Assembly: GCF_050315115.1 (NCBI RefSeq)
Contig: NZ_JBNPOJ010000005.1
Location: 65,929-129,928 of the forward strand
Direction of reading: 5' to 3'
Length of the DNA: 64,000 nt
Source of the DNA: Peptoniphilus_A sp022767005
GTDB taxonomy: Bacteria; Bacillota; Clostridia; Tissierellales; Peptoniphilaceae
Both the position numbers and the translations under genes were made by a program. Shown here one piece after another: positions 36,901 to 44,292 of the stretch (positions are counted from its first letter, which is position 1; each line of letters starts with the position of its first letter). The notes under the pieces were generated by a model. It did no database searches. It was not told where the DNA came from and was given only the letters and a program-made list of their open reading frames with translations.

Positions 36901-38978
36901 TAAGTGGAAATGTTCCTGCTAATACTGTAGCCGATGTAAATTCGACTATAAGAATTGCAAATGAAGGAACTTTGAATAAGCCTGAGGCAAATTTTGCAGG
37001 TTGGAAAATTGGAGATAAAGTTTATAAACCAGGCGAAGAATTTACAATTATAAAGAATGAAACTGCCTATGCACAATGGGATGCAACAATTAGTTGGATA
37101 AGTTTTGAATTTGTTTCTAAAGATCCTGATAGAACTTTACCTCAAGAAGTAACAGATCAAAAACCTCAAGACATCAAAGAGACAATTGGAAAAGAATTTA
37201 CACCTGCATACAAATTTAGCGAAGTAAAAAGTACTGATCCAAATGAACAAGGAGAATGGAAATTTGCAGGCTGGACACCAGACAAGTTGACTGTCCATAA
37301 AGACAAGACTAATAACGTCTTGACAGGCACTTGGGAATTTGTCCCTAGAGGAAAAATAAATTATGTCTTCGACTATGTATATAAAAATGGCGAAGATGAA
37401 ATCAAGCAAAAGCCTGATGCAATAAGCGAAAACTTAGTAGACAGTATAGAAAAGTATGTAGATGAAGGTCTTGAGATGCCAAAGTATACTGGAGAATATC
37501 CTGATACAGTAGACGGTGTACCTGGAGTATGGAAGTTTGATATCTTTACAAAATCTTCCGAGCAACCTGGCAAAATATATTTTACTGGAACTTGGAAATT
37601 TATTTCAAATGACAAGGTACTTGTAAGATATGAATACAAATTTGTAGATGAAGATGGCGTTGCTGAAATTCAAAGACCTGCTGATTTTACAGAAACTGCA
37701 CCAGAAGGTGTGGAAATTTACAAATCTCAAACTGCAGAAGCTCCTACAACTCCAGCAAATGCTGAAGAAAAAACTGACATTGCGACATATACTTTCTTAG
37801 GTTGGAACCCTGCTGGTAATCAAGAAGATGTACAATCTGATGTTATTTATGTAGGAACATGGAAAGTCGTAAAATTCGACAATATAAAATACGATGCAAA
37901 ACCTAGCTTGATTATTAAAGACTATGGAGAAAATACTACTCCTCAAGAAATAGCAGATCATATTGCATTACTAGGATATAAGGGCGATAGAAGTGCTGTA
38001 AAATTTGAAATTTCTGATGAAACGACAATTCCTAATGGAAATCAAGCTGGAAGATTTTTTGTAAAAGTAAATGTAATTTATCCAGATGGAACTAGCGATA
38101 AAGTCTATGTTAATATTTTAGTCAAAGACCCAATCAAGCCTAATAAGCCTGAACCTAGTTACCCACCTGAGCCTAGTTACCCACCTGAGCCTAGTTACCC
38201 ACCTGAGCCTAGTTACCCATATGAACCATATCCATGGCACCCAACTTGGAACGAGCCTACTCAAAGGACTTTTGCTCCTTTGACACCGATAGCTCCAAAG
38301 ATTGAAGTTCCAAAGGTTGAAGTTCCTAAGGCTGAACCAAAGGTAGAAAGACACGAAGCTTATATCTCTGGTTATCCAGATGGAACAGTTAGACCTGATG
38401 GTGAAATCACGAGAGCAGAAGTGGCTGCTATATTTGCAAGGTTGGCAGAAAAGAATACTTCCGTAGGTTTTTCAGACAAGTTTGACGATGTAAAACAAGG
38501 AGATTGGTTTACAGGAAGTATAATGAAATTGACTTCTAAGGACATCATAAAGGGATATCCAGACGGAACATTTAAACCTAATAATAGCATTACAAGAGCT
38601 GAATTTGCTGCTATTGCATCAAAATATATAACTGACAAAAAACTTGCAACAGAAACTTTTGTAGACGTACCTTCAAATCACTGGGCAAGAGATGTAATAT
38701 CACAAGTTAAGGCACAAGGTTGGATCACTGGATATTCAGATGGAACATTTAAACCTGATGCACCTATCACAAGAGCAGAGGCTGTTTCAATAGTAAACAG
38801 AATGTTTAATAGACACGCTGATAAAGCTTTTGTAAATGAAAAGCATGTTGAATTAATTAAGTTCAAAGATTTAAGTAGTTCTCATTGGGCTTACTACGAT
38901 ATTTATGAAGCTACAAATACTCACGACTGTAAAAAAGATGAGCACGGCGTAGAAAGCTGGAGCAAAATAGCAAATTAA
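30945..38978 (+). CDS. Giant SLH-anchored surface protein with InlB-like, SHIRT-like and Rib-like repeats (2677 residues)
   Basis: A secreted, cell-wall-bound protein. Residues 1-27 are a signal peptide cut after SIFA. The N-terminal half (about 30-1000) holds InlB B-type repeats (YNVTFDPNGGKF, GYTFGGWEL). About 1020-1970 holds roughly ten divergent repeats of 75-85 residues with GYVKVTF, YYVNPN and a later W, separated at about 1100-1180 by a Rib-like domain. One more InlB repeat, three SHIRT-like domains (about 2050-2310; PDRTLPQEV, GEWKFAGW), a second Rib-like domain, a Pro-rich linker (about 2397-2440) and three SLH domains with ITRAE (about 2470-2630) follow. It is likely held by pyruvylated wall polymer and acts as an adhesin or stalk; the ligand is unknown. 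The AAGGAGG site is excellent. Confidence 0.92.
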   Translation: MKVNRRCLAFFMAILILLTSFPASIFAYTGEPNFKIGNYDNIKNDKAHYINNEDVAVKEFDTDPTSKEEANKQIADPNRDEKYTLKVGYDIDANGYKIPKFQPYIASIFKNGTMPVDKTVELPTIDGYTAPTPRYVFSREEANKFKNYDRSYIYKPKDIDIKVVHLFQSLSDPNVFNDKKEVVNKAKVGTEFTFYALNKSETPGFSPEFSSLKVQIPEDTKNFQVVFRYLRDTNIVTYNTSEGATQIRAKKIYYDQEIPAVKEPTKEGAQFLWWTADSDILKKDGTKIKAGEHIKNTDMENLRMPSHDLEFTAVWKENKEAPYTILFYTEKSDYEDSAPFKEKYDYVGRKVVDNGEVGAVPDLSAVGPEGIKFPDIDKAVTSNPTELAKYYHRNENLIKEKNAGEDGNQKLISSTGKTAFSIYYDREVYELVFEISKGTFHPIITKDGVRYDAKTNPYTIKARFNQSLADAWPRDSEIEGWTRGYSGQGWLINYGNFIYRDTPPYRLSASDFINAVNQEGKSFLSRTDVNIGPRQISLGIAQGRVGINHPVHVDFFKEDFDGVSKLDSSMYYWKSDTNSSSYEFPLPELKGFKGAYAKKRQINYRKEDSFWETINNGRPDGQVQYVDRLGGQRASTNGYLKLEYTRNKYDLTLHPTKGNTTTMQVPYDKPLRDLDLDTKNVPERPQGIPDTYEFKGWALDPVGQNLVKDSAQTMPNYKYDLYDHWAEKDVTYNVTFDPNGGKFRGSEDKYILNVPNKEPEKVDPKIEYTSKGPVVKLDENPTREGYTFGGWELVLFKKDEEGKLVPDTSYTDKYKAPLRYAENNPIVEDLYLKAMWIDNNRTSATAYHHFYDAQGNELKNEMKKVEYKYLAIGNYASAMAQYSNNEWILREDMEHNEYYQTKLIDKDPEKNIFNFHYRRFKTRKYDINYIDQNNKNIVPPEKIENGKKDYDAVSYRDIPGYKLTSAPNVELLFKLNDKGELTGIEGYGVGDIITDKNGVSFKYEDIRVIKRKSREAATPDGYHRVIFKADEGGNVSLSTADQGVKEIIYDVIDGLEFKKLPKVNAFADDSGNYEFDEWNDERFLNDITPIRDDHTFTAKFVLKSSGNEKIVPKGSTPTAKDLLSNYEELENAGARFSFTPVDTSSTGDKDVKVTIIYPSGKTSTVTAKVKVVPIVEEVTDPSADVPEYYTRVTFDATKDGKLNGTDETTKVYNVYKGTNWKKAKYEGISIPSANYKDGTKSFDKWNTLPEDNFEVKEPLTIKASYADVQTVIPYDPSDPMGRPDDRYVRLTFEGTKGINLSDVKSYYIKKDAGITLGDKGIIKPTEKTEIGYAFNGWDKDDTTPINTDIVVKAQAKELEDTIEVKDGVTQPEGYVKVTFVSGDNGTVNEKSYFVNPNKYVTLTPPADADIKANTGYEFSAWDKDVTHNQQYKVDTKIKAVFSPTGAISETPVPGYSKITFEIEGEGGNIVGQNTVYVDPNRRVTLKGPKLDVEVGYYFDSWDPPINQTTFSADTIIKGRFKAYDDIIPEKTDDGSTNSKPEGYVEVILNNGDDGYIKDDLNIVFYVNPKKNKTLGDILSKFTNTEVIAYTGYKFEGNWDEKASKVIDGTEKTIYVTADYTPLENVIPEKDASGTPNKIPKGYVEVFFDSTDKGNIKDSTDTKKKVYVNPTAAVKLSDFAPKVDANTGYEFANWAEIINYDVKYKGGEVIKAKYNELKNVLTEEKPGYIKVTLSEGDGGEFKTGATTTYWVKPNVEVTIPQAEVNEKTGKKFNGWDKPLTMNISDGKEVKITAKYDDIAPIIPAEGEKPKGYVTVEFTTDGNGKLSGTTKYYVNPNANVDLTQNAEGLGLEPNVGYEKGTWEGSMTEPFTEGMKIKHVFSKLKDVYASDELTDKPKGYVIVEFTTDGNGTLSGTTKYYVNPNANIKLGTRGVIIPQYKANQNYVFDAWFEPLDMDSEITGNRKYVATFKTDKVTLTYVADADNPQSVSGNVPANTVADVNSTIRIANEGTLNKPEANFAGWKIGDKVYKPGEEFTIIKNETAYAQWDATISWISFEFVSKDPDRTLPQEVTDQKPQDIKETIGKEFTPAYKFSEVKSTDPNEQGEWKFAGWTPDKLTVHKDKTNNVLTGTWEFVPRGKINYVFDYVYKNGEDEIKQKPDAISENLVDSIEKYVDEGLEMPKYTGEYPDTVDGVPGVWKFDIFTKSSEQPGKIYFTGTWKFISNDKVLVRYEYKFVDEDGVAEIQRPADFTETAPEGVEIYKSQTAEAPTTPANAEEKTDIATYTFLGWNPAGNQEDVQSDVIYVGTWKVVKFDNIKYDAKPSLIIKDYGENTTPQEIADHIALLGYKGDRSAVKFEISDETTIPNGNQAGRFFVKVNVIYPDGTSDKVYVNILVKDPIKPNKPEPSYPPEPSYPPEPSYPPEPSYPYEPYPWHPTWNEPTQRTFAPLTPIAPKIEVPKVEVPKAEPKVERHEAYISGYPDGTVRPDGEITRAEVAAIFARLAEKNTSVGFSDKFDDVKQGDWFTGSIMKLTSKDIIKGYPDGTFKPNNSITRAEFAAIASKYITDKKLATETFVDVPSNHWARDVISQVKAQGWITGYSDGTFKPDAPITRAEAVSIVNRMFNRHADKAFVNEKHVELIKFKDLSSSHWAYYDIYEATNTHDCKKDEHGVESWSKIAN
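38155..38220 (+). repeat. In-frame 18-bp tandem repeat coding for the Pro-rich linker
   Basis: The unit CCTAGTTACCCACCTGAG (PSYPPE) occurs 3.7 times without any mismatch. The 18-base period preserves the frame, so copy changes would alter the length of the wall-spanning linker but not the SLH anchor. Confidence 0.95.
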
Positions 38979-38993
38979 TTCAATAGTTAAGAC

Positions 38994-39029
38994 AAAAAGA
39001 AATCGGAAAAATCCGGTTTCTTTTTTTTG
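38994..39029 (+). terminator. Intrinsic terminator after the surface-protein gene
   Basis: AAGAAATCGG/CCGGTTTCTT hairpin followed by a long T-run. Confidence 0.85.
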
Positions 39030-39123
39030 TTTATTTTCACAAGGTTAGACCATACATCGCCATAGAAATTTAGTCTGTGTTTTAATGAAGTAATATATTA
39101 GGCTTTATAAAATATAATTTTGC

Positions 39124-39151
39124 ATAAAAAAAGGAGGATAAACCTCCAATT
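39124..39151 (-). terminator. Intrinsic terminator after the PrsW-type gene
   Basis: On the minus strand, GGAGG-TTTAT-CCTCC is followed by a T-run. Confidence 0.8.
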
Positions 39152-39193
39152 TTACAATCAAATACATTTACAAGACAGTTATTTAATTCAATG

Positions 39194-40021
39194 CTAAGCT
39201 TGAACTATTTTATCCCCTTCATCTAAAGAGTCCACAAAGGTAAATACATAATAGGCAAGGCATAGATTAATGCTCCCAAATAAAGGCGTTACCCAATCTC
39301 CTTCAAGTGGAGAATTCCAAACAAAATGTAGTGCAATGGGCGCTATGATAAAAAATAATGCCTTTGATTTAGGGATAGATTTTTCTTTTTTCAAAAGAGC
39401 TATGAGTCCAACTCCAAAGACTATTGCAAAATCCATATGACTGCCCAGTGCATTGGATATTCTTTCAAAGGCTATTGAAAAACCAGTATTTGTTTCGCCA
39501 AAGGTGCTTTGAAAAATATATGCGAAGTCTTCAAAAACTTGAAAGCCAAATCCGGAAATCATCCCCGATATAAAGGCATCTTTTAAAGAAATCTTTTTGA
39601 AGAAAAAATATGTCAAGAGTACAACTAATCCCTTTGCTATTTCTTCTGTAAAGGGCGCTGTCATAGCTGCTCCCCACTTGCTAAGTATTTCCTTTGGAAC
39701 ATTAAGTGAAAATAGCAATAATGAAATTAGTGAGTTGCCTTGACTTGCTAAATATAGTGGCAAAGTAAATCCAAGTATAAGGCTTAGCAGCACGACTTTG
39801 CCTGAAACATTAAATCTTCTTACTAAATAAAATATAAATAGGGCAACAGGTATGGCATATAGGAACACCGTGCTTGCGGCAATGAGAAATATGGGAAATA
39901 ATGCTTGTGACTTGTCCTTTTCTGCAAATTGAACAAAGTAATCATTAAATCCTATAAATACTAAAGCCAGGGTTATGATAATCAAAAGATTGCGTCCATA
40001 AATATTAATAAATTTTTTCAT
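39194..40021 (-). CDS. PrsW-family intramembrane metalloprotease
   Basis: A polytopic membrane protease of 275 residues. The catalytic pattern of the PrsW/CPBP-related superfamily is present: TEEIAKG with Glu126/Glu127, FEDFAY with Glu164, GSHMDFAI with His195, and LHFVWN with His232, all within TM segments. In Bacillus, PrsW cleaves the anti-sigma factor RsiW; no sigma/anti-sigma pair is visible nearby. It ends 215 bases after the surface-protein gene and reads toward it. The proximity to a large surface protein is suggestive but is not proof of function. Confidence 0.88.
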   Translation of the reverse strand: MKKFINIYGRNLLIIITLALVFIGFNDYFVQFAEKDKSQALFPIFLIAASTVFLYAIPVALFIFYLVRRFNVSGKVVLLSLILGFTLPLYLASQGNSLISLLLFSLNVPKEILSKWGAAMTAPFTEEIAKGLVVLLTYFFFKKISLKDAFISGMISGFGFQVFEDFAYIFQSTFGETNTGFSIAFERISNALGSHMDFAIVFGVGLIALLKKEKSIPKSKALFFIIAPIALHFVWNSPLEGDWVTPLFGSINLCLAYYVFTFVDSLDEGDKIVQA

Positions 40022-40458
40022 TTAATCCTCCCAATTTTTAAAATGTAAAAACTGCATAATAAAATGTAATCTGATTTAAAATATATTTAAAAATTAGGAA
40101 GAATAATAGCTAAAAATGTCAAACCCTAAAATCGCAAATCATAAGTATATTTACGAATTTAAAAGTTTGGCATTAAAAATTTGCATCTTCTCTAACTTTT
40201 TATGTTATAAAAATAACATTGTATATGTAAAAAGTCAATATTTTTGTTATGGAAATAATGTGTCAAATATGCAATGCTCCAAGGCAAGCACCGCAAATAT
40301 ATTGAAAGCTAATTTTATTTTTAGTATAATTTTTATGGAAAATATGGCGTGCTTAAATTAATGACAAGTTTACTTGTAAATTTTATTTTATATATTAAGT
40401 GTATACTCACATAATATATTTTTCGCCATTATAAAATATAAAATAACTCGGAGGTCTA
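40022..40458. other. Intergenic region between divergent protease genes; nothing recognised
   Basis: Very AT-rich. An 81-codon frame at 40116-40361 has no ribosome site, and its translation looks like non-coding sequence. Promoters for both proteases presumably lie here, but no convincing pair of boxes was found. Confidence 0.6.
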
Positions 40459-41178
40459 ATGAAGAAAAATTATACTATTTTATCCCTATACTATGTCCTA
40501 ATGGCATTGGGCTTATTTGTTTGTAAGCATTTTTTAAATACGCCCTATGATTCATCTAATTTTAGTGAAAAATTCTTGCCCTTTATGATATTGTTGTCCC
40601 TATTGGTCTTATATTATGGATTAAAAAATAAAGATCAATTAGTTTTATCAAAGAGCAAAAGCCCAAGTTATCTTCTCTCTGTCCTTATATTTGTCCCTGT
40701 AGCAGGTTTTGGAGTTTATTCAATAATAAAGGGTTTTAGTCTTAATTTAGCTTTCTTTATTCTCATTGTTGACACTGCCCTCATTGGCATAGCAGAAGAG
40801 GGGATGTTTAGAGGCATAGTATTAGGCGGCTTAGTGCGAAAAATTCATCCAGTATTTGCAATTTTAATATCCTCCTTTTTTTTCTCTTTGCTGCATATAT
40901 TAAATATATTAGGAGGTTTGCCTTTTTCTGAAGTAGCAAATCAAATGCTATCCACCTTTATTATGGGTGTATTTTTGGCATCAATGTATTTAGATACAAA
41001 AAATATTATTTTTCCAATAATATTTCACTCCCTTTGGGACTATATATTGTTAAGCGAAAGTCTTGCAGATATATCCTTTTTACCTTTACTCCTTATAGGT
41101 ATAAATGTAGGCGAGATAATCATTTCACTTTTAATAATTATAAAATTAATGAAAGCCAATAAACAATTTTATAATTAA
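40459..41178 (+). CDS. CPBP family intramembrane glutamic endopeptidase
   Basis: A membrane protease of the Abi/CAAX type with 239 residues and about eight hydrophobic segments. The motifs are complete: EEGMFR (Glu113/Glu114/Arg118), FFFSLLH (His146) and FHSLWD (His190). Bacterial CPBP members often process or protect against bacteriocins, or release membrane-bound peptides; the substrate is unknown here. GGAGG lies seven bases upstream of the ATG. It is divergent from the PrsW-type gene, giving an unusual pair of intramembrane proteases. Confidence 0.9.
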   Translation: MKKNYTILSLYYVLMALGLFVCKHFLNTPYDSSNFSEKFLPFMILLSLLVLYYGLKNKDQLVLSKSKSPSYLLSVLIFVPVAGFGVYSIIKGFSLNLAFFILIVDTALIGIAEEGMFRGIVLGGLVRKIHPVFAILISSFFFSLLHILNILGGLPFSEVANQMLSTFIMGVFLASMYLDTKNIIFPIIFHSLWDYILLSESLADISFLPLLLIGINVGEIIISLLIIIKLMKANKQFYN

Positions 41179-41202
41179 CTTATAATTTTTATTTAACTTT
41201 TT

Positions 41203-41236
41203 AGTCCTGTTGTTTAGTTGTTGCAGGACTTTTTTA
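41203..41236 (+). terminator. Intrinsic terminator after the CPBP gene
   Basis: AGTCCTG/CAGGACT hairpin with TTTTTT. Confidence 0.85.
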
Positions 41237-41312
41237 TTTGACTTAGGGTTTTTTATTTGACTTGGGTTTTTTATTGTTTTTTTTATTTAGCTTATACTTT
41301 TTATTTGACTTA
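41230..41312 (+). repeat. T-rich tandem repeats, unit TTTTTATTTGACTT
   Basis: At least three clear copies and two decayed ones of TTTTTATTTGACTT occur between 41230 and 41312. The first overlaps the T-run of the CPBP terminator. No coding function is seen; they may have arisen by slippage. Confidence 0.7.
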
Positions 41313-41317
41313 TAAGA

Positions 41318-41345
41318 AGTAGTGAAACTTTTCACTGCTTTTTGT
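41318..41345 (+). terminator. Second hairpin (AAGTAGTGAAA/TTTCACTGCTT)
   Basis: A stem of about 11 pairs with one mismatch followed by TTTTTG. It could back up the CPBP terminator. Confidence 0.6.
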
Positions 41346-41504
41346 AGTCATTGCCATCACCTACAACTAGAATATACCTGCCTTTGCCACCCCATTAATT
41401 CCTCAACTTATTAAATTTTAATACTTCTTTTGATAATTTTTTCCTAAAAAGTTTATTTATTTTGCTGGCATTGTTTTTCTTTTAGTGAAATACTTTCCAT
41501 ATTA

Positions 41505-41513
41505 TGATATAAT
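41505..41513 (+). promoter_or_regulatory. Extended -10 promoter of the iclR-type gene
   Basis: TGATATAAT with a GTGAAA -35 at 17 bases. The leader is very short: about 20 bases separate the box from the ATG. Confidence 0.5.
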
Positions 41514-41533
41514 TTGTTTTGGAAGGTGAAAAA

Positions 41534-42283
41534 ATGATTCAAAGTTTAGTTAAGGCAGCAAATGTTTTAGACGCATTGAAAAATGAAAATCGAGAACTTA
41601 CAATTGCAGAAATATCTGAGTTTTTAAATATACCGCCAAGTACGGCTCACAGAATTTTATCTACGCTTATTGAAATTGGTTATGTGTCTAAGGACGAAAG
41701 GACGCACCTCTACGGACTTGGACCATCGCTTATACCTCTTGGGATAAAGGCTTCTTCAAAACTTGATCCTCAAGCTGTGGGTAAATCTGTATTAAAAAAA
41801 TTATCTGATATTACAATGGAAGATTCTTTCTTTATTATAAAATCTGGCGACAAGGGTCTTATGCTGTCAAAATCGGAAGGCAAGCACACTTTAAAAATCG
41901 TTGAAAATTTTGGTATTGAAATTGATCTTCACAAGGGTGCTATTAGAAAGACTATCCTTGCTTTTCAGCCAGATGAATACATCAACTATTATTTAAAAAA
42001 GGATCTTTCTGATTATTTAGATTCGCCAGTGGATAAGGATGCTCTTAAAAAAGATTTAATAGAAATAAAAAACAAAAAAATTTCCGTCTCCGACTCAGAA
42101 TACATTGAAGATGCAATTGGCATTGGTGCTCCTGTCTTTAATTATAAGGATGTCTTGGTTGGTGCTATTGGTGTAGTTCTTCCAAAGGAAAGAGTTACTG
42201 AGGAGATAAAAAAGGAATATATAGAGGCAGTTAAAAACTGTGGCATTGAATTTTCAAAAAACTTGGGATATTCAGAGGCTTAA
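41534..42283 (+). CDS. IclR-family transcriptional regulator
   Basis: A regulator of 249 residues. The N-terminal winged helix (about 5-60) has LTIAEISEFLNIPPSTAHRIL; the C-terminal GAF-like effector domain (about 75-245) includes SVSDSEYIEDAIGIGAPVFN and VLVGAIGVVLP. The ATG at 41534 with GGAAGG upstream is preferred over the in-frame TTG at 41519. The next gene is an ABC-F protein separated by a terminator, so the regulator's target is not evident from position. IclR members often control carbon catabolism genes. Confidence 0.88.
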   Translation: MIQSLVKAANVLDALKNENRELTIAEISEFLNIPPSTAHRILSTLIEIGYVSKDERTHLYGLGPSLIPLGIKASSKLDPQAVGKSVLKKLSDITMEDSFFIIKSGDKGLMLSKSEGKHTLKIVENFGIEIDLHKGAIRKTILAFQPDEYINYYLKKDLSDYLDSPVDKDALKKDLIEIKNKKISVSDSEYIEDAIGIGAPVFNYKDVLVGAIGVVLPKERVTEEIKKEYIEAVKNCGIEFSKNLGYSEA

Positions 42284-42285
42284 TA

Positions 42286-42320
42286 AAGTTGTGTCAATAA
42301 TCTTGGCACAGCTTTTTTAT
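42286..42320 (+). terminator. Intrinsic terminator after the iclR-type gene
   Basis: AAGTTGTGTCAA/TTGGCACAGCTT stem (with G-T pairs) followed by TTTTTT. Confidence 0.8.
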
Positions 42321-42386
42321 TTTTTTGGATGTTGCCAATCTTTTAATGAGGTTAATTATTTGTTAAAATGTACCTGGGAGGTCATT

Positions 42387-44276
42387 ATGCCAATACTTAG
42401 TTTAACAAATATTAAAAAATCCTATATTGACGAGGAAACTATTAAAGATGCAAGTTTAATAGTGGAAGAGGGCGACAAAATTGGCCTTATTGGAATTAAT
42501 GGAAGTGGAAAGTCCACTCTTTTTAATATAATTACTGAAAATTTGTCCTATGATGATGGCGAAATTTTTAGAAAAAAAGATTTAAAAATCGGTTATTTAG
42601 AGCAACAACTTAATTTACATCAAGAGGGCAGTATTTACGATAATTGCCTTTTTATTTTTAGAGATTTAATTGAACTTGAAAAAAATCTTAGAAGGCAAGA
42701 ACATATTATTGCTGAAAATCCTAATAATTTGGAAGAAGAATTAAATAAATATCAAAGGATGCAAGATGAATTTCACAAGTTAGATGGATACTCCTTTCAC
42801 TCTAAGATTAGGGGGACTTTAATTGGGCTTGGTTTTAGCGAGGATGATTTTGATAGAGACATTTCAACTCTTTCTGGTGGTCAGAAATCGCGCGTGGCTC
42901 TTGCAATGCTTCTTCTTGAGGATGCCGATCTTCTACTTCTTGATGAGCCTACAAATCATTTGGACATAGATGCAATTTCTTGGCTTGAAAAATACTTAAA
43001 GGATGTAAACAAGGCAATTATTATAATTAGCCACGACAGATATTTTTTAAATAACATTGTATCTAAGGTCGTCCTTTTGGAAAATGGAGAAACCAAAACT
43101 TATTTGGGCAATTACGACAATTACATGAGGCAGAGAAAAAAGGATTTCGAGGTTTTAAAAAGACAATACGAGGATCAACAAAAGGAAATTAAAAGACAGG
43201 AAGAAATTATAAAGCGATACCTTAGCCTTGGCCGCGACAGATTTATAAAACAGGGCAAGAGCAGAAAGAAAATGTTGGACAAGATGCAAAAAATCGAAAT
43301 GCCATCTTCAAATAAAAAGACAAATCTTTCCTTTGCTACAAATAAGACTTCTGGCAAGGATGTTTTAGAGATAAAAAATCTTTCAAAGTCCTTTGGCGAC
43401 AATTTGGTTTTTCACGACTTAAATGCCTCTGTCTATAAAAATGATAAAATTGGACTTATTGGTCCCAATGGAGTTGGCAAATCAACTTTATTTAAAATAA
43501 TTGCGGGAAAAATTAGTCAAGACTCTGGCGAAGTAAAAATTGGCTCCAATGTCGACATTGCCTTCTTCTATCAAGAGCTGGACAATTTAAACTTAAATAA
43601 CACCGTCATGGACGAAATTTGGGACGAGTTTCCAAAACTTGAACATTTTCAAGTGAGAAAATATTTGGCTGAATTTCTCTTTGTTGGCGACGATATTTTT
43701 AAAACTATTGATGAACTTTCTGGCGGCGAGCGTGGAAGACTTTCTCTGTTAAAAATTATGTTAAAGGGTGCAAATTTTTTAGTCCTTGACGAACCTACAA
43801 ATCACTTGGATATTGACTCAAAGGAAATACTTGAGGATGCACTTCTTAAATACGAGGGTACTGTCCTTTCTATTTCTCACGACAGATATTTTTTAAATAA
43901 AACTGTGGACAAAATTTTTGAAATGAAAAAAGACGGCATAAACACTTTTTTGGGCAATTATGATTATTACTTGGAAAAAACTACTGAAGTCGAAACTTTA
44001 GATGATAATTACAAGTCAAAGACAGAAATTGCAAAGGTAAAACGAGAAGAGAGAGAAGAACGTCAAAAAAACAAGGCGCTTCGCAAAGAAAGGGAAAAAA
44101 TTGAAAGTGAGATTGCTAATATTGAAGAAAAGTTATCCACAATCGACGAAAAACTTGCAGACTCTAACACTTACAAGGATTATCAACTAGCAAATGATTT
44201 ATCAATAAAGCGTGAAAGCCTTGCAAATACTCTTGAAGAGCTTTACGAAACTTGGATGGAATTGGAAGAAAATTAA
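42387..44276 (+). CDS. ABC-F family ATP-binding protein (ribosome-associated, YdiF/Uup-like)
   Basis: A soluble protein of 629 residues with two ABC domains and no membrane part. The first Walker A is GINGSGKST (36-44) with SGGQKSRVAL and LLLLDEPTNHLDID; the second has GPNGVGKST, SGGERGRLSL and LVLDEPTNHLDID. The linker between them is charged, and the C-terminus is a coiled coil rich in Glu and Lys. ABC-F proteins act on ribosomes, either in translation control or in antibiotic protection. A start upstream of the ATG at 42387 would read across intergenic sequence; GGGAGG precedes this ATG. Confidence 0.93.
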   Translation: MPILSLTNIKKSYIDEETIKDASLIVEEGDKIGLIGINGSGKSTLFNIITENLSYDDGEIFRKKDLKIGYLEQQLNLHQEGSIYDNCLFIFRDLIELEKNLRRQEHIIAENPNNLEEELNKYQRMQDEFHKLDGYSFHSKIRGTLIGLGFSEDDFDRDISTLSGGQKSRVALAMLLLEDADLLLLDEPTNHLDIDAISWLEKYLKDVNKAIIIISHDRYFLNNIVSKVVLLENGETKTYLGNYDNYMRQRKKDFEVLKRQYEDQQKEIKRQEEIIKRYLSLGRDRFIKQGKSRKKMLDKMQKIEMPSSNKKTNLSFATNKTSGKDVLEIKNLSKSFGDNLVFHDLNASVYKNDKIGLIGPNGVGKSTLFKIIAGKISQDSGEVKIGSNVDIAFFYQELDNLNLNNTVMDEIWDEFPKLEHFQVRKYLAEFLFVGDDIFKTIDELSGGERGRLSLLKIMLKGANFLVLDEPTNHLDIDSKEILEDALLKYEGTVLSISHDRYFLNKTVDKIFEMKKDGINTFLGNYDYYLEKTTEVETLDDNYKSKTEIAKVKREEREERQKNKALRKEREKIESEIANIEEKLSTIDEKLADSNTYKDYQLANDLSIKRESLANTLEELYETWMELEEN

Positions 44277-44292
44277 AAGATCTTTAAAAAAG

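Noticed and set aside
38155..38220. CRISPR-like array
   Set aside because: The repeats are contiguous without spacers and in frame in the surface-protein gene.
40116..40361. 81-codon plus-strand frame between the two protease genes
   Set aside because: No ribosome site, and the composition is that of non-coding AT-rich DNA.
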